From assembly GCF_027497215.1 (NCBI RefSeq), contig NZ_CP114904.1, positions 2,750,001 to 2,814,000 of the forward strand: DNA of 64,000 bases, in the 5' to 3' direction. Of this stretch, positions 26,324 through 34,418 are shown in pieces (within the stretch, counting starts at the first letter, position 1; every line of letters starts with the position of its first letter). Position numbers and translations under genes: made by a program. A model generated the notes under the pieces. The model saw only the letters and a list, made by a program, of their open reading frames with translations. It was not told the DNA's origin and ran no database searches. Origin of the DNA: Micromonospora sp. WMMD812 (GTDB lineage: Bacteria > Actinomycetota > Actinomycetes > Mycobacteriales > Micromonosporaceae).

Positions 26324-27277
26324 GTGTCCGACCTGCCCCTGATCCAAGCGGATCGCGCCGTACCGCCACCGGCCGCGACCACCACCACGGGTGGTCGCGG
26401 CCGCCGGCTACGGCTCCTGTCCCGCACCGACCGCGTGGTGATCACGCTGATGGTGCTCGTCCCGCTGCTGCTCGTCACCGCCCTGGTATGGCTGCCGGCG
26501 CTGGCCACCGTGCTGCTCTCCACCACCAACTGGGACGGCATCGGGCCGCTGTCCGACATCGACTTCGTCGGCGGACGCAACTACAGCGACGTGGTGAACA
26601 TCTACCCGCCGTTCGTGCCCGCGGTGCAGCACAACCTGCTCTGGCTCGCGGCGCTGTTCGTGGTGGCCACGCCGTTCGGCATGTTCCTGGCGGTGCTGCT
26701 CGACAAGGAACTGCGCGGCAGCCGCTTCTACCAGACCGCGCTGTACCTGCCGGTGGTGCTCTCGCTGGCGCTGATCGGCTTCGTCTGGCAGCTCATCTAC
26801 TCCCGCGACCAGGGCCTGCTCAACGCGGTGACCGGCTCGAACGTCGACTGGTACGGCGACCCCGGCGTGAACATCTGGGCGGTCATGGTCGCCTCCGGCT
26901 GGCGCCACGTCGGCTACATCATGCTGCTCTACCTGGCCGGGCTGAAGGGCGTCGACCCGTCGCTGCGCGAGGCCGCGGCCGTCGACGGCGCCTCGGAGAC
27001 GAAGAGCTTCTTCCGGGTCGTGTTCCCGGTGATGCGCCCGATCAACATCATCGTCCTCGTGGTGACGGTGATCGAGTCGCTGCGCGCGTTCGACCTGGTC
27101 TGGGTGGTCAACAAGGGCCGAAACGGCCTGGAACTGCTCTCCGCGCTGGTCACCCAGAACGTGGTGGGCGAGGCCAGCCGGATCGGCTTCGGCTCCGCAC
27201 TGGCGACCATCATGCTGGTCGTGTCGCTGGTCTTCATCACCATCTACCTGGCCACCGTCATGCGGGAGGACCGATGA
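26324..27277 (+). CDS. Sugar ABC transporter permease (MalF type)
   Basis: A 317-residue membrane protein with six main helices and a basic N-terminal extension. The EAA loop EAAAVDGASETKSFFRVVFP marks the ATPase contact site. It starts at GTG 26324 with GAGGGGGAGG upstream, 21 nt after the binding-protein gene, and overlaps the next permease gene by 4 nt. No ATPase gene is present in the locus, so a shared MsiK-like ATPase encoded elsewhere is expected from knowledge of actinomycete sugar importers. Confidence 0.92.
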   Translation: MSDLPLIQADRAVPPPAATTTTGGRGRRLRLLSRTDRVVITLMVLVPLLLVTALVWLPALATVLLSTTNWDGIGPLSDIDFVGGRNYSDVVNIYPPFVPAVQHNLLWLAALFVVATPFGMFLAVLLDKELRGSRFYQTALYLPVVLSLALIGFVWQLIYSRDQGLLNAVTGSNVDWYGDPGVNIWAVMVASGWRHVGYIMLLYLAGLKGVDPSLREAAAVDGASETKSFFRVVFPVMRPINIIVLVVTVIESLRAFDLVWVVNKGRNGLELLSALVTQNVVGEASRIGFGSALATIMLVVSLVFITIYLATVMREDR

Positions 27278-28185
27278 GCACCGCGACCGTGACCCGGGTG
27301 CCGGCCACCGACGAGGCGCCCGAACGGCGCCGCCGGCTCACCCCGCAGCGGGTCGTGCTGCACGGCTTCCTCATCGCGGTCGCGGTGGGCTGGCTCTTCC
27401 CGATCCTGTGGGCGGTGCTGACCTCCCTGCGCTCGTACGAGTACACCGCCACGCACGGCTACGTCTCGTTCGGCGGCTGGACCCTCGACAACTACCTCAC
27501 CGCGTGGCGGACCGCCGAGTTCGGCAAGCACTTCCTCAACTCGGTCTACATCACGGTCCCGGCGGTGCTGTTGACGCTCTTCCTCGCCTCCTGCGTGGCG
27601 TTCGTCATCGCCCGGTTCAGCTGGAAGCTCAACCTGGTGCTGCTCGGCCTCTTCACCGCGGCCAACCTGCTGCCCCAACAGGCCCTGCTCATCCCGCTGT
27701 TCCGGCTCTTCACCGAGGTGCCGCTGCCCGCGTTCATGAGCGACTCGGAGCTGCTGTACGACAGCTACTGGGGCCTGATCCTGATCAACGTCGCATTCCA
27801 GTGCGGCTTCTGCGTGTTCGTGCTCAGCAACTACATGAAGGCGCTGCCGCGCGACCTGTACGAGGCGGCGATGGTCGACGGGGCGAGCGTCTGGCGGCAG
27901 TACTGGCAGGTGACCATGCCGCTGTGCCGGCCGGCCCTGGCGGCGCTGGCCACCCTCGAGGTGACCTGGATCTACAACGAGTTCTTCTGGGCCACCGTGC
28001 TCATGCGGACCGGCGACAAGTTCCCGGTCACCAGCTCGCTGAACAACCTGCGCGGCGAGTTCTTCACCGACAACAACCTGGTCTCGGCCGGCAGCGTCCT
28101 GGTCGCGATCCCGACCCTGGTGATCTTCTTCATGCTCCAGCGGCACTTCGTCCGGGGCCTGACCCTGGGAGCAAGCAAGGGTTGA
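27274..28185 (+). CDS. Sugar ABC transporter permease (MalG type)
   Basis: A 303-residue six-helix permease with EAA loop EAAMVDGASVWRQYWQVTMP. The ATG overlaps the previous stop (ATGA at 27274-27277). The C-terminus LTLGASKG resembles the normal family ending (commonly GLTLGATKG), so the protein appears complete. Its stop codon TGA (28183-28185) lies at the inferred right end of the neighbouring IS605-type remnant, so the insertion may have supplied the current stop. Confidence 0.92.
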   Translation: MSTATVTRVPATDEAPERRRRLTPQRVVLHGFLIAVAVGWLFPILWAVLTSLRSYEYTATHGYVSFGGWTLDNYLTAWRTAEFGKHFLNSVYITVPAVLLTLFLASCVAFVIARFSWKLNLVLLGLFTAANLLPQQALLIPLFRLFTEVPLPAFMSDSELLYDSYWGLILINVAFQCGFCVFVLSNYMKALPRDLYEAAMVDGASVWRQYWQVTMPLCRPALAALATLEVTWIYNEFFWATVLMRTGDKFPVTSSLNNLRGEFFTDNNLVSAGSVLVAIPTLVIFFMLQRHFVRGLTLGASKG

Positions 28186-28570
28186 CATCATCCCGGCTGT
28201 CAAGAGCCGGGACTCTAGCGATCGCTCGCTGTATCGAGGATGCCCGCACCGCCTTTCCCAGTAGGCGGCGAAGGCACGTTGAAGGTGGCGCAAGGTCTGC
28301 TGGAGTGGAACTGCGGACACCTCGTTCAGGAAGGACAGGTCCTCCGTCCTCTTCCACTCCGTCAACCACGCGGATGTTTGCCCGTACGTTGTCGTCTGGC
28401 GATGCATCACCCAGGCGCGCTGGCGAGCCTCCAGAGCGCGGTTGTAGACCAGGCGGACGCAACCGAACGTTCGATTGAGCTGTTGTGCTTGCTCGCGAGT
28501 GGGATAAAAGCGGTACTTGTACGCCCGCTTCACCACCTCAACCACGCCCCCGTTCTATCAACCAGGTACG
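28182..28570 (-). mobile_element. Decayed IS200/IS605-family (tnpB-only) element
   Basis: Reading the minus strand, TTGATAGAACGGGG upstream of a tnpB start, a truncated tnpB, and then the right-end signature are seen. The right end has a hairpin TCCCGGCT-loop-AGCCGGGA (28191-28212) followed by GATGTCAA ending at 28182. In active elements this end hairpin forms the 3' part of the omega/reRNA and the adjoining DNA is the guide. The left boundary is approximate. The tnpA transposase is absent. The hairpin may also act as terminator of the ABC operon. Confidence 0.65.
28225..28545 (-). pseudogene. tnpB: Truncated TnpB (N-terminal about 107 residues)
   Basis: VVEVVKRAYKYRFYPTREQA then QQLNRTFGCVRLVYNRALEA is the unmistakable start of IS605-type TnpB, and homology appears to run to about residue 107 (YWERRCGHPRYSE). 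The central and catalytic parts (RuvC DED residues and zinc finger) are missing: the frame passes straight into the element's right end. The reading frame stays open for 433 codons by running antisense through the permease gene, but that part is not TnpB. It is therefore a deletion derivative without nuclease function. Confidence 0.8.
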
Positions 28571-28661
28571 ACATTCCCTAGAGAGGTGAGCGGTCATCAG
28601 GTCACTACCATCGCCCATCGACGCAACGGCCGAAGGACCAGACCGTGGCGCTAGCGGAGGT

Positions 28662-30791
28662 ATGGTCCACCTGCGCCGCGCGCGGACCAGCCTGGTGCTC
28701 GACGCGCGCGGCTCTGGGCTGCCCCGGGTGGTGCACTGGGGCGCCGACGTCGGCGACCTCGACGACGACGGCCTGCGCCACCTCGCCGCGGCCACCGTCC
28801 CGCCGCTGGTGCCGAGCAGCTTCGACGCCCCCACCGCGCTCACCCTGCTGCCCGAGGCGAGCGCCGGCTGGGGCGGCCGGCCGGCGCTCGCCGGGCACCG
28901 CGGGCGGGCGGACTGGGCCACCGCGTTCCGGCTCGACGGCGTCGAGGTCGACGACACTCCCGGTCACGACGTGCGGGTCGTCGTCCGCGCCGCCGACGCC
29001 GCGGCCGGGCTGGCGCTGACCGTCGAGCTCACCCTCGACCCGACCGGCCTGCTGCTGCTCCGGCACCGGCTGCGCAACGACGGGGACGGCCCGTACGAAC
29101 TGCGCGAGCTGACCCCGGTGCTGCCGGTGCCGGCGGTCGCCACCGAACTGCTCGACCTGACCGGCCGGTGGTGTCGGGAACGGTCCCCGCAGCGGCACCC
29201 GTGGCCGATGGGCACCTGGGTACGCGAGGGCCGACACGGGCGTACCGGGCACGACGCCACGCTGCTGCTGGTAGCGGGATCCGCCGGGTTCGGCTTCGGG
29301 CACGGCGAGGTCTGGGCCGTGCACACCGCGTGGAGCGGCGACCACGTCACCTTCGCCGAACGCCGCCCCACCGGCGAGGCCACCCTCGGCGGCGGCGAGC
29401 TGCTCACCCCCGGCGAGGTGGTGCTCACCCCCGGCGAGTCGTACGCCACTCCCGTGCTCTACGCGGTCTGGTCGGACGAGGGGCTGGACGGGCTCAGCGA
29501 CGTCCTGCACACCCACCTGCGGGCCCGGCCGGGGCATCCGCGCAGCCCGCGACCGGTCACGCTGAACGTCTGGGAGGCGGTCTACTTCGACCACGACCTG
29601 GACCGGCTCACGCGCCTCGCCGACCGGGCCGCCGAGGTGGGCGTGGAACGCTTCGTCCTCGACGACGGCTGGTTCCGGGGCCGCCGGCACGACCGGGCCG
29701 GGCTCGGCGACTGGTGGGTCGACGAGGCCGTCTGGCCGGACGGGATGCACCCGCTCATCGACCACGTCCGCAAGCACGGAATGCAGTTCGGGCTCTGGGT
29801 CGAGCCGGAGATGGTCAACGCCGACTCCGACCTGTTCCGCGCCCACCCCGACTGGCTGCTCCAGGTGCCCGGCCGGCTGCCGCCCGAGTGGCGGAACCAG
29901 CAGGTGCTCGACCTCGCCCACCCCGACGCGTACGCCCACGTGCTCGACCGGCTGGACGCGCTGCTGAACGAGCACGACGGGATCGCGTACCTGAAGTGGG
30001 ACCACAATCGGGACCTCACCGAGGCCGGTCACCACGGACGGCCCGGCGTGCACGCGCAGACCGCGGCGGTCTACCGGCTCCTGGACGAGCTGCGCCGCCG
30101 GCATCCCGGCGTCGAGATCGAGAGTTGCGCCTCCGGCGGCGCCCGGGTCGACCTGGAGATCTTGGCCCGCACCGACCGGGTCTGGGCCAGCGACTGCAAC
30201 GACGCGCTGGAACGGCTGGCCATCCAGCGCTGGACCGGGCTGTTGCTCCCACCGGAGCTGGTCGGCAGCCATATCGGCCCGGAGCGCTCGCACACCACGC
30301 ACCGGGTGCACGACCTGGGCTTCCGGGCCACCAGCGCGTTCTTCGGTCACTACGGCATCGAGTGGGACATCGCCTCCATCAGCCCGGCGGAGCGTACCGA
30401 GCTGGCCAGCTGGGTGGCGCTCCACAAGCGACTCCGGCCCCTGGTGCACACCGGTCGGACGATTCGGGTCGATCACCCCGACCCGGCCGTGTGGGCGCAG
30501 GGCGTGGTCGCGCACGACGGCTCCCAGGCGGTGTACGCGGTGAGCCGGCTGGCCACGTCGGTGGCCCAGGTGCCGGGGGCGGTCCGGCTGCCCGGTCTGG
30601 ACAGCCGCCGCCGGTACGCCGTCCGGCCGCCCGCCGAGGTGCCGCGACCGGCGACGCTGGACCGGACGGCGCCGGCCTGGCTGGCGGACGGGGCCACGCT
30701 GACCGGGGCGGCCCTGGCCGCGGTGGGCCTGCAACTGCCGGCGCTGCACCCGGAACAGGCGCTGCTCATCGAGGTCACCGCCGTCGACTGA
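28662..30791 (+). CDS. GH36 alpha-galactosidase
   Basis: A 709-residue cytosolic enzyme with N-terminal beta-sandwich (1-290), a (beta/alpha)8 barrel and a C-terminal beta domain. The nucleophile is Asp447 in YLKWDHNRD and the acid/base Asp511 in SDCNDA; WEAVYFD and LDDGWF are further GH36 signatures. It would release galactose from melibiose or raffinose-type sugars. The spacing is odd: GGAGG (28656-28660) is only 1 nt from the ATG, so the start is not fully secure, although the N-terminus fits the family. It was probably the last gene of the importer operon before the IS insertion separated them (inference). Confidence 0.92.
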   Translation: MVHLRRARTSLVLDARGSGLPRVVHWGADVGDLDDDGLRHLAAATVPPLVPSSFDAPTALTLLPEASAGWGGRPALAGHRGRADWATAFRLDGVEVDDTPGHDVRVVVRAADAAAGLALTVELTLDPTGLLLLRHRLRNDGDGPYELRELTPVLPVPAVATELLDLTGRWCRERSPQRHPWPMGTWVREGRHGRTGHDATLLLVAGSAGFGFGHGEVWAVHTAWSGDHVTFAERRPTGEATLGGGELLTPGEVVLTPGESYATPVLYAVWSDEGLDGLSDVLHTHLRARPGHPRSPRPVTLNVWEAVYFDHDLDRLTRLADRAAEVGVERFVLDDGWFRGRRHDRAGLGDWWVDEAVWPDGMHPLIDHVRKHGMQFGLWVEPEMVNADSDLFRAHPDWLLQVPGRLPPEWRNQQVLDLAHPDAYAHVLDRLDALLNEHDGIAYLKWDHNRDLTEAGHHGRPGVHAQTAAVYRLLDELRRRHPGVEIESCASGGARVDLEILARTDRVWASDCNDALERLAIQRWTGLLLPPELVGSHIGPERSHTTHRVHDLGFRATSAFFGHYGIEWDIASISPAERTELASWVALHKRLRPLVHTGRTIRVDHPDPAVWAQGVVAHDGSQAVYAVSRLATSVAQVPGAVRLPGLDSRRRYAVRPPAEVPRPATLDRTAPAWLADGATLTGAALAAVGLQLPALHPEQALLIEVTAVD

Positions 30792-30801
30792 CCCTTGTTG
30801 G

Positions 30802-30843
30802 CATGCCCGGCCGAAATTTCTCGAAGATTCTCGGCCGGGCATG
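30802..30843 (+). terminator. Terminator hairpin after alpha-galactosidase
   Basis: A perfect 13-bp inverted repeat (CATGCCCGGCCGA and complement, 30802-30814 and 30831-30843) encloses a 16-nt AT-richer loop. It begins 10 nt after the GH36 stop. Confidence 0.7.
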
Positions 30844-30847
30844 TCGA
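30842..30847 (+). promoter_or_regulatory. TGTCGA, possible ECF42-type -35 element
   Basis: TGTCGA lies 72 nt before the YCII start. TGTCGA is, from memory, the -35 motif reported for ECF42 sigma factors, and the sigma gene here is of that type. The expected -10 (CGTC/CGATC) is not seen at the usual spacing; CTACC is found instead. The call is therefore tentative. Confidence 0.3.
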
Positions 30848-30919
30848 GGACGGCGCGGCCGGCTTCTACCTCAGGGTGAGAGCACCGAGAATGAGGTGCG
30901 CAGGCGTGAGGAGCAGACC

Positions 30920-31321
30920 GTGAAGTACATGTTGCTGATGCAGTTCAGCGCCGCCGGGGCCGACTTCCCGACGATCGACACGTGGAGCCCGGAGGAGATC
31001 CAGGCGCACATCGCGTTCATGGGTGAGGTCAACGCGAAGCTCACCGCCGACGGCGAGTGGGTCCAGGGCGAGGGCCTGGGTGGGCCGCAGCAGGCGCGGA
31101 TCGTCCGGGCCGGGGCGAACGGCGCGCCGGTGGTCACCGAGGGGCCGTTCGCGGAGACCAAGGAGTTCCTCGCCGGCTGGTGGATCGTCGACTGCGACAC
31201 CGCGGAGCGGGCCGTGGAGATCGCCGCGCACATCTCCACCGCGCCCGGGCCCGGCGGCCGGCCCCTGAACATGCCGATCGAGGTGCACCCGGTGATGTCC
31301 GCGCCGCCGCAGGAGCTGTGA
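30920..31321 (+). CDS. YCII/DGPF domain protein
   Basis: A 133-residue YCII-related protein starting at GTG 30920 (MKYMLLMQF). The motif VTEGPFAETKEFLAGWWIVD is the hallmark DGPF-type segment. Such proteins are routinely encoded beside ECF42 sigma factors. GAGGAGC lies upstream. The stop TGA (31319-31321) is in the same frame as the sigma factor gene that follows after only one further codon, so the two are translationally coupled at the least. Confidence 0.88.
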   Translation: MKYMLLMQFSAAGADFPTIDTWSPEEIQAHIAFMGEVNAKLTADGEWVQGEGLGGPQQARIVRAGANGAPVVTEGPFAETKEFLAGWWIVDCDTAERAVEIAAHISTAPGPGGRPLNMPIEVHPVMSAPPQEL

Positions 31322-31324
31322 CGC

Positions 31325-32596
31325 CTGGCCACCACCGACCGACGCACCGAGGACCTGCTGCGCGAGCTGGCGCCGCAGGTCCTCGGCGTGCTCGCCCGCC
31401 GCTTCGGTGACTTCACCACCGCCGAGGACGCGGTCCAGGAGGCGCTGCTGGCCGCCGCCACCCAGTGGCCGGCCGAGGGGACGCCGGCCAACCCGCGCGG
31501 CTGGCTGATCCAGGTCGCGTACCGCCGGATGATCGAGCTGGTCCGCGCCGAGGTGGCGCGGCGGCGGCGGGAGGACCTCGCGACGCGGCGCGAGCCGGAC
31601 GACCGGCAGACCGCACGGCCGGCGGACGAGGAGCTGACCGCGGAGCGCGACGACACCCTGGTCCTGCTCCTCCTCTGCTGTCATCCGGCGCTCTCGCCGA
31701 CGTCGGCCATCGCGCTGACCCTGCGCGCGGTCGGCGGCCTGAGCACCGCCGAGATCGCCCACGCCTTCCTGGTGCCGGAGGCCACGATGGCCCAGCGGAT
31801 CAGCCGGGCCAAGCAGCGGATCCGCGACTCGGGGGTGCCCTTCCGGATGCCCGACCGCACGGAGCGCGACGGGCGGTTGGCCGCCGTCCGGCACGTGCTC
31901 TACCTGATCTTCACCGAGGGGCACACCAGCAGCGCCGGCCCCGATCTGCATCGGTTGGACCTGTCGGCGGAGGCGATCCGGCTCACCCGCGCGCTGCACG
32001 CGCTGCTGCCCGACGACAGCGAGACCACCGGGCTGCTGGCACTGATGCTCCTCACCGAGGCGCGCGGCCCGGCGCGGACCGGGCCGTCGGGCGAGTTGAT
32101 CTCGCTGGCCGACCAGGACCGCGGCCGGTGGGACGCGGCGGCGATCGCCGAGGGCATCGCCCTGGTCACCCACGCGCTGCCGCGCGGCCCGGTCGGGCCC
32201 TACCAGATCCAGGCCGCGATCGCCGCGCTGCACGACGAGGCGCCCTCGGCGGAGCGGACCGACTGGCCGCAGATCCTCGCCCTGTACGAGGTCCTGGAGG
32301 GACAGTCGGGCAGCCCCGTGGTCGCGCTCAACCGGGCGGTCGCCACCGCCATGGTGCACGGCCCGGCCGCCGGCCTGGCCGCCCTGGCCGACCTGGCGGA
32401 CGACCCCCGCCTGGCCGGGCACCACCGGCTGCACGCCGCCCGGGCGCACCTGCACGAGATGGCCGGCGACCGGGCGCGCGCCGTGGCCGACTACCGAGCC
32501 GCGGCCGGCCGGACGAACAGCCTGCCGGAGCAGCGCTACCTGACCATGCGGGCCGCGCGGCTGGCCGCCGCCGATCCCGGACCGACCGACGACTGA
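31325..32596 (+). CDS. ECF42-type sigma factor with C-terminal extension
   Basis: About 423 residues. Region 2 includes FGDFTTAEDAVQEALLAA; region 4 holds GGLSTAEIAHAFLVPEATMAQRISRAKQR in two steps. The long C-terminal TPR/SnoaL-free helical extension (AEAIRLTRALHALLPDD onward, DUF6596) defines the ECF42 group, which uses this extension instead of an anti-sigma. No ATG, GTG or TTG precedes the conserved TEDLLRELAPQVLG segment, so the start is taken as CTG 31325, with AGGAG at 31310-31314; GTG 31388 would remove conserved residues. The frame continues that of the YCII gene across one TGA. Confidence 0.82.
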   Translation: MATTDRRTEDLLRELAPQVLGVLARRFGDFTTAEDAVQEALLAAATQWPAEGTPANPRGWLIQVAYRRMIELVRAEVARRRREDLATRREPDDRQTARPADEELTAERDDTLVLLLLCCHPALSPTSAIALTLRAVGGLSTAEIAHAFLVPEATMAQRISRAKQRIRDSGVPFRMPDRTERDGRLAAVRHVLYLIFTEGHTSSAGPDLHRLDLSAEAIRLTRALHALLPDDSETTGLLALMLLTEARGPARTGPSGELISLADQDRGRWDAAAIAEGIALVTHALPRGPVGPYQIQAAIAALHDEAPSAERTDWPQILALYEVLEGQSGSPVVALNRAVATAMVHGPAAGLAALADLADDPRLAGHHRLHAARAHLHEMAGDRARAVADYRAAAGRTNSLPEQRYLTMRAARLAAADPGPTDD

Positions 32597-32607
32597 CGAG
32601 GGATCAC

Positions 32608-32928
32608 ATGGCGTACGTGCTGCTGGGCATCGCGATCGCGGCGGAGGTGATGGCCACCAGCCTGCTCAAGGCGACCGCCGGGTTCACCCGGCTCTGGCCC
32701 ACCGTCGCCTGTCTCGGCGGCTACCTGGTGGCCTTCGTGATGCTGTCGCAGGCGGTGAAGGAGATTCCGGTCGGCGTCGCGTACGCCCTCTGGTCCGGGC
32801 TGGGCACGGCGACGATCGTGGCGATCGGCGCGGTGTTCCTCGGCGAACCGGTCGGCGCGGTGAAGCTCGCCGGCATCGCGTTGATCATCGCGGGGGTGGT
32901 CATCGTGAACCTGAACGGCGCCCACTGA
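32608..32928 (+). CDS. SMR family (QacE/EmrE-like) multidrug transporter
   Basis: A 106-residue protein with four membrane helices and the essential glutamate Glu13 in AIAAEVMATSLLK. The GVAYALWSGLGT segment and the final helix IALIIAGVVIVNL are typical of the small multidrug resistance family, which exports cationic drugs by proton antiport as dimers. It follows the sigma gene by 11 nt with GAGGGATC upstream and is probably in the same operon, so it may be part of the ECF42 response. Confidence 0.92.
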   Translation: MAYVLLGIAIAAEVMATSLLKATAGFTRLWPTVACLGGYLVAFVMLSQAVKEIPVGVAYALWSGLGTATIVAIGAVFLGEPVGAVKLAGIALIIAGVVIVNLNGAH

Positions 32929-33046
32929 CCCGTCCGCCACCTGCGGTGGCGCGCCTCCGCCCGCCGGGCGGGAATCGGACGCGGACGGTTGACCCGGGCC
33001 GTCCGGGGTATTCGGGGATGACCCGCCGGTGGAAGGAGAAACCACG

Positions 33047-34009
33047 ATGGTCAACGTCGGCTACACCCTGCTGTGCGAGCAGGCCGGCCCGAAGCAGTTG
33101 GTCGACCACGCCGTACGCGCCGAGGCCGCCGGCTTCGACCACCTGGTCACATCCGACCACTACTACCCCTGGCTGGACTCGCAGGGGCACTCCCCGTACG
33201 CCTGGTCGGTGCTCGGGGCGGTCGCGCACGCCACCAGCCGGGCCGAGCTGATGTCCTTCGTGACCTGCCCGATCCGCCGCTACCACCCGGCCGTGGTGGC
33301 GCAGAAGGCCAGCACCGTCGGTGTGCTCTCGGACGGCCGGTTCACCCTCGGCCTGGGCGCCGGCGAGAACCTCAACGAACACGTGGTGGGCGGCTGGCCG
33401 CACGTGCAGCAGCGGCACGAGATGTTCGAGGAGGCGTTGCAGATCATCCGTCCGCTGCTCAACGGCGAGACGCTGACCTTCTCCGGCAACCACTTCGACG
33501 TGCCGGACGCGTACGTCTGGGACCGGCCGGAGAAGCCGGTGCCGATGGCGGTCGCCGCCTCCGGTCCGCAGTCGGCCACCCTCGCCGCCGAGTACGGCAA
33601 CGGCATGATCTCCACCGAGCCGGACCGCCGGATCATCCAGCTCTACGACGACGCGGGCGGGGCCGGCCGGCCTCGCTACGGCCAGGTGGCCATCTGCTAC
33701 GGCCCGGACGAGGCGGACTGCCGCAAGATCGTGCACGACCAGTTCCGCTGGTTCGGGCTGGGCTGGAAGGTCAACGCCGACCTGCCCGGCCCGGAGGCGT
33801 TCACGGCCGCCAGCCAGTTCGTCAGCGAGGAGGACGCCGCCGCCGGAATCCCCTGCGGCCCGGACGTCGACCGGCACGTCGAGGCGTTCAAGAAGTTCGT
33901 CGACGCCGGCTTCACCCACGTGGCGATCGTCCAGGTGGGTGGCGACAGCCAGCCGATGTTCCTGGACTGGGCCCAGGAGCAGCTCCTCCCCCGGCTGCGC
34001 CAACTGTGA
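33047..34009 (+). CDS. F420-dependent LLM-class oxidoreductase (TIGR03557 type)
   Basis: A 320-residue TIM-barrel enzyme. MVNVGYTLLCEQAGPKQLVD, the SDHYYPWLDSQGHSPYAWSV stretch, GLGAGENLNEHV and DVDRHVEAFKKFVDAGF are characteristic of the glucose-6-phosphate dehydrogenase-like F420 group. It would use deazaflavin F420; the substrate is unknown. GGAAGGAG at 33031-33038 sets ATG 33047. The 118-nt gap before it has a short CGCCACC/GGTGGCG stem (32935-32951) that may end the sigma/SMR operon. Confidence 0.9.
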   Translation: MVNVGYTLLCEQAGPKQLVDHAVRAEAAGFDHLVTSDHYYPWLDSQGHSPYAWSVLGAVAHATSRAELMSFVTCPIRRYHPAVVAQKASTVGVLSDGRFTLGLGAGENLNEHVVGGWPHVQQRHEMFEEALQIIRPLLNGETLTFSGNHFDVPDAYVWDRPEKPVPMAVAASGPQSATLAAEYGNGMISTEPDRRIIQLYDDAGGAGRPRYGQVAICYGPDEADCRKIVHDQFRWFGLGWKVNADLPGPEAFTAASQFVSEEDAAAGIPCGPDVDRHVEAFKKFVDAGFTHVAIVQVGGDSQPMFLDWAQEQLLPRLRQL

Positions 34010-34103
34010 GCGCTGCCGGCCCGGCCCCTGGCGACGCCGGCGGCCTGCGCCCGACCAGCCGCGCGGACCGGCGCGCCCGGCGATGATGGGTCTCGGGCCC
34101 TGT

Positions 34104-34190
34104 GGAGCTGAGTCGTTCGCGTCATCGCGCGACTGGGTGAGACGTTCGCGTGCTCGCACGACCGAGTGAGTCGTTGGCGCTATCAGCTCC
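34104..34190 (+). repeat. 29-bp tandem repeats bounded by an 8-bp inverted repeat
   Basis: Three imperfect copies of a 29-bp unit start at 34109, 34138 and 34167 (TGAGTCGTTCGCG, TGAGACGTTCGCG, TGAGTCGTTGGCG), the last truncated. The block is enclosed by GGAGCTGA (34104-34111) and TCAGCTCC (34183-34190). As RNA the outer arms can pair and each unit can form a hairpin such as GTCG..CGCG/CGCG..CGAC, giving a multi-arm junction. It lies 71 nt upstream of a 39-residue membrane protein gene. It could be a structured leader or an extragenic element. Confidence 0.55.
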
Positions 34191-34261
34191 AAAGGACACG
34201 CGGTAGGCACCCGCCGCGCCCGTCGCGGTCACCGGCATCGGAGACGAGGGCAGGGAGTTCC

Positions 34262-34381
34262 ATGCGCATCGGCAACACGGAGATCCGTCCGCTCGGTGGC
34301 GGTGTCGGCTGCCTGCTGATGATCCTCTTCTCGCTCCTCGCCTCGATCGTGCTCACCGTCCTGGTCAACCTGGTGCTCTGA
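34262..34381 (+). CDS. Small single-span membrane protein (39 aa)
   Basis: MRIGNTEIRPLGGGVGCLLM then ILFSLLASIVLTVLVNLVL, with one long hydrophobic helix from about residue 15. CAGGGAG 6 nt before ATG 34262 is a good ribosome-binding site. The N-terminal 12 residues are polar and would be cytoplasmic. No family is recognised. The upstream repeat element may be its leader. Confidence 0.62.
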   Translation: MRIGNTEIRPLGGGVGCLLMILFSLLASIVLTVLVNLVL

Positions 34382-34418
34382 CAGTCCGGGCCGTCGGGCA
34401 GCGGGCCGGTGGTCGGGG

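Noticed and set aside
24937..28185. 1,082-codon frame ending in the second permease
   Set aside because: The part before 27274 is a shadow of the binding-protein and first permease genes.
27244..28224. 433-codon minus-strand frame that starts as TnpB
   Set aside because: Only the first ~107 codons resemble TnpB. The rest is antisense to the permease gene and has no family features.
34104..34190. CRISPR array
   Set aside because: Repeats are imperfect and directly adjacent with no unique spacers, and no cas gene is nearby.
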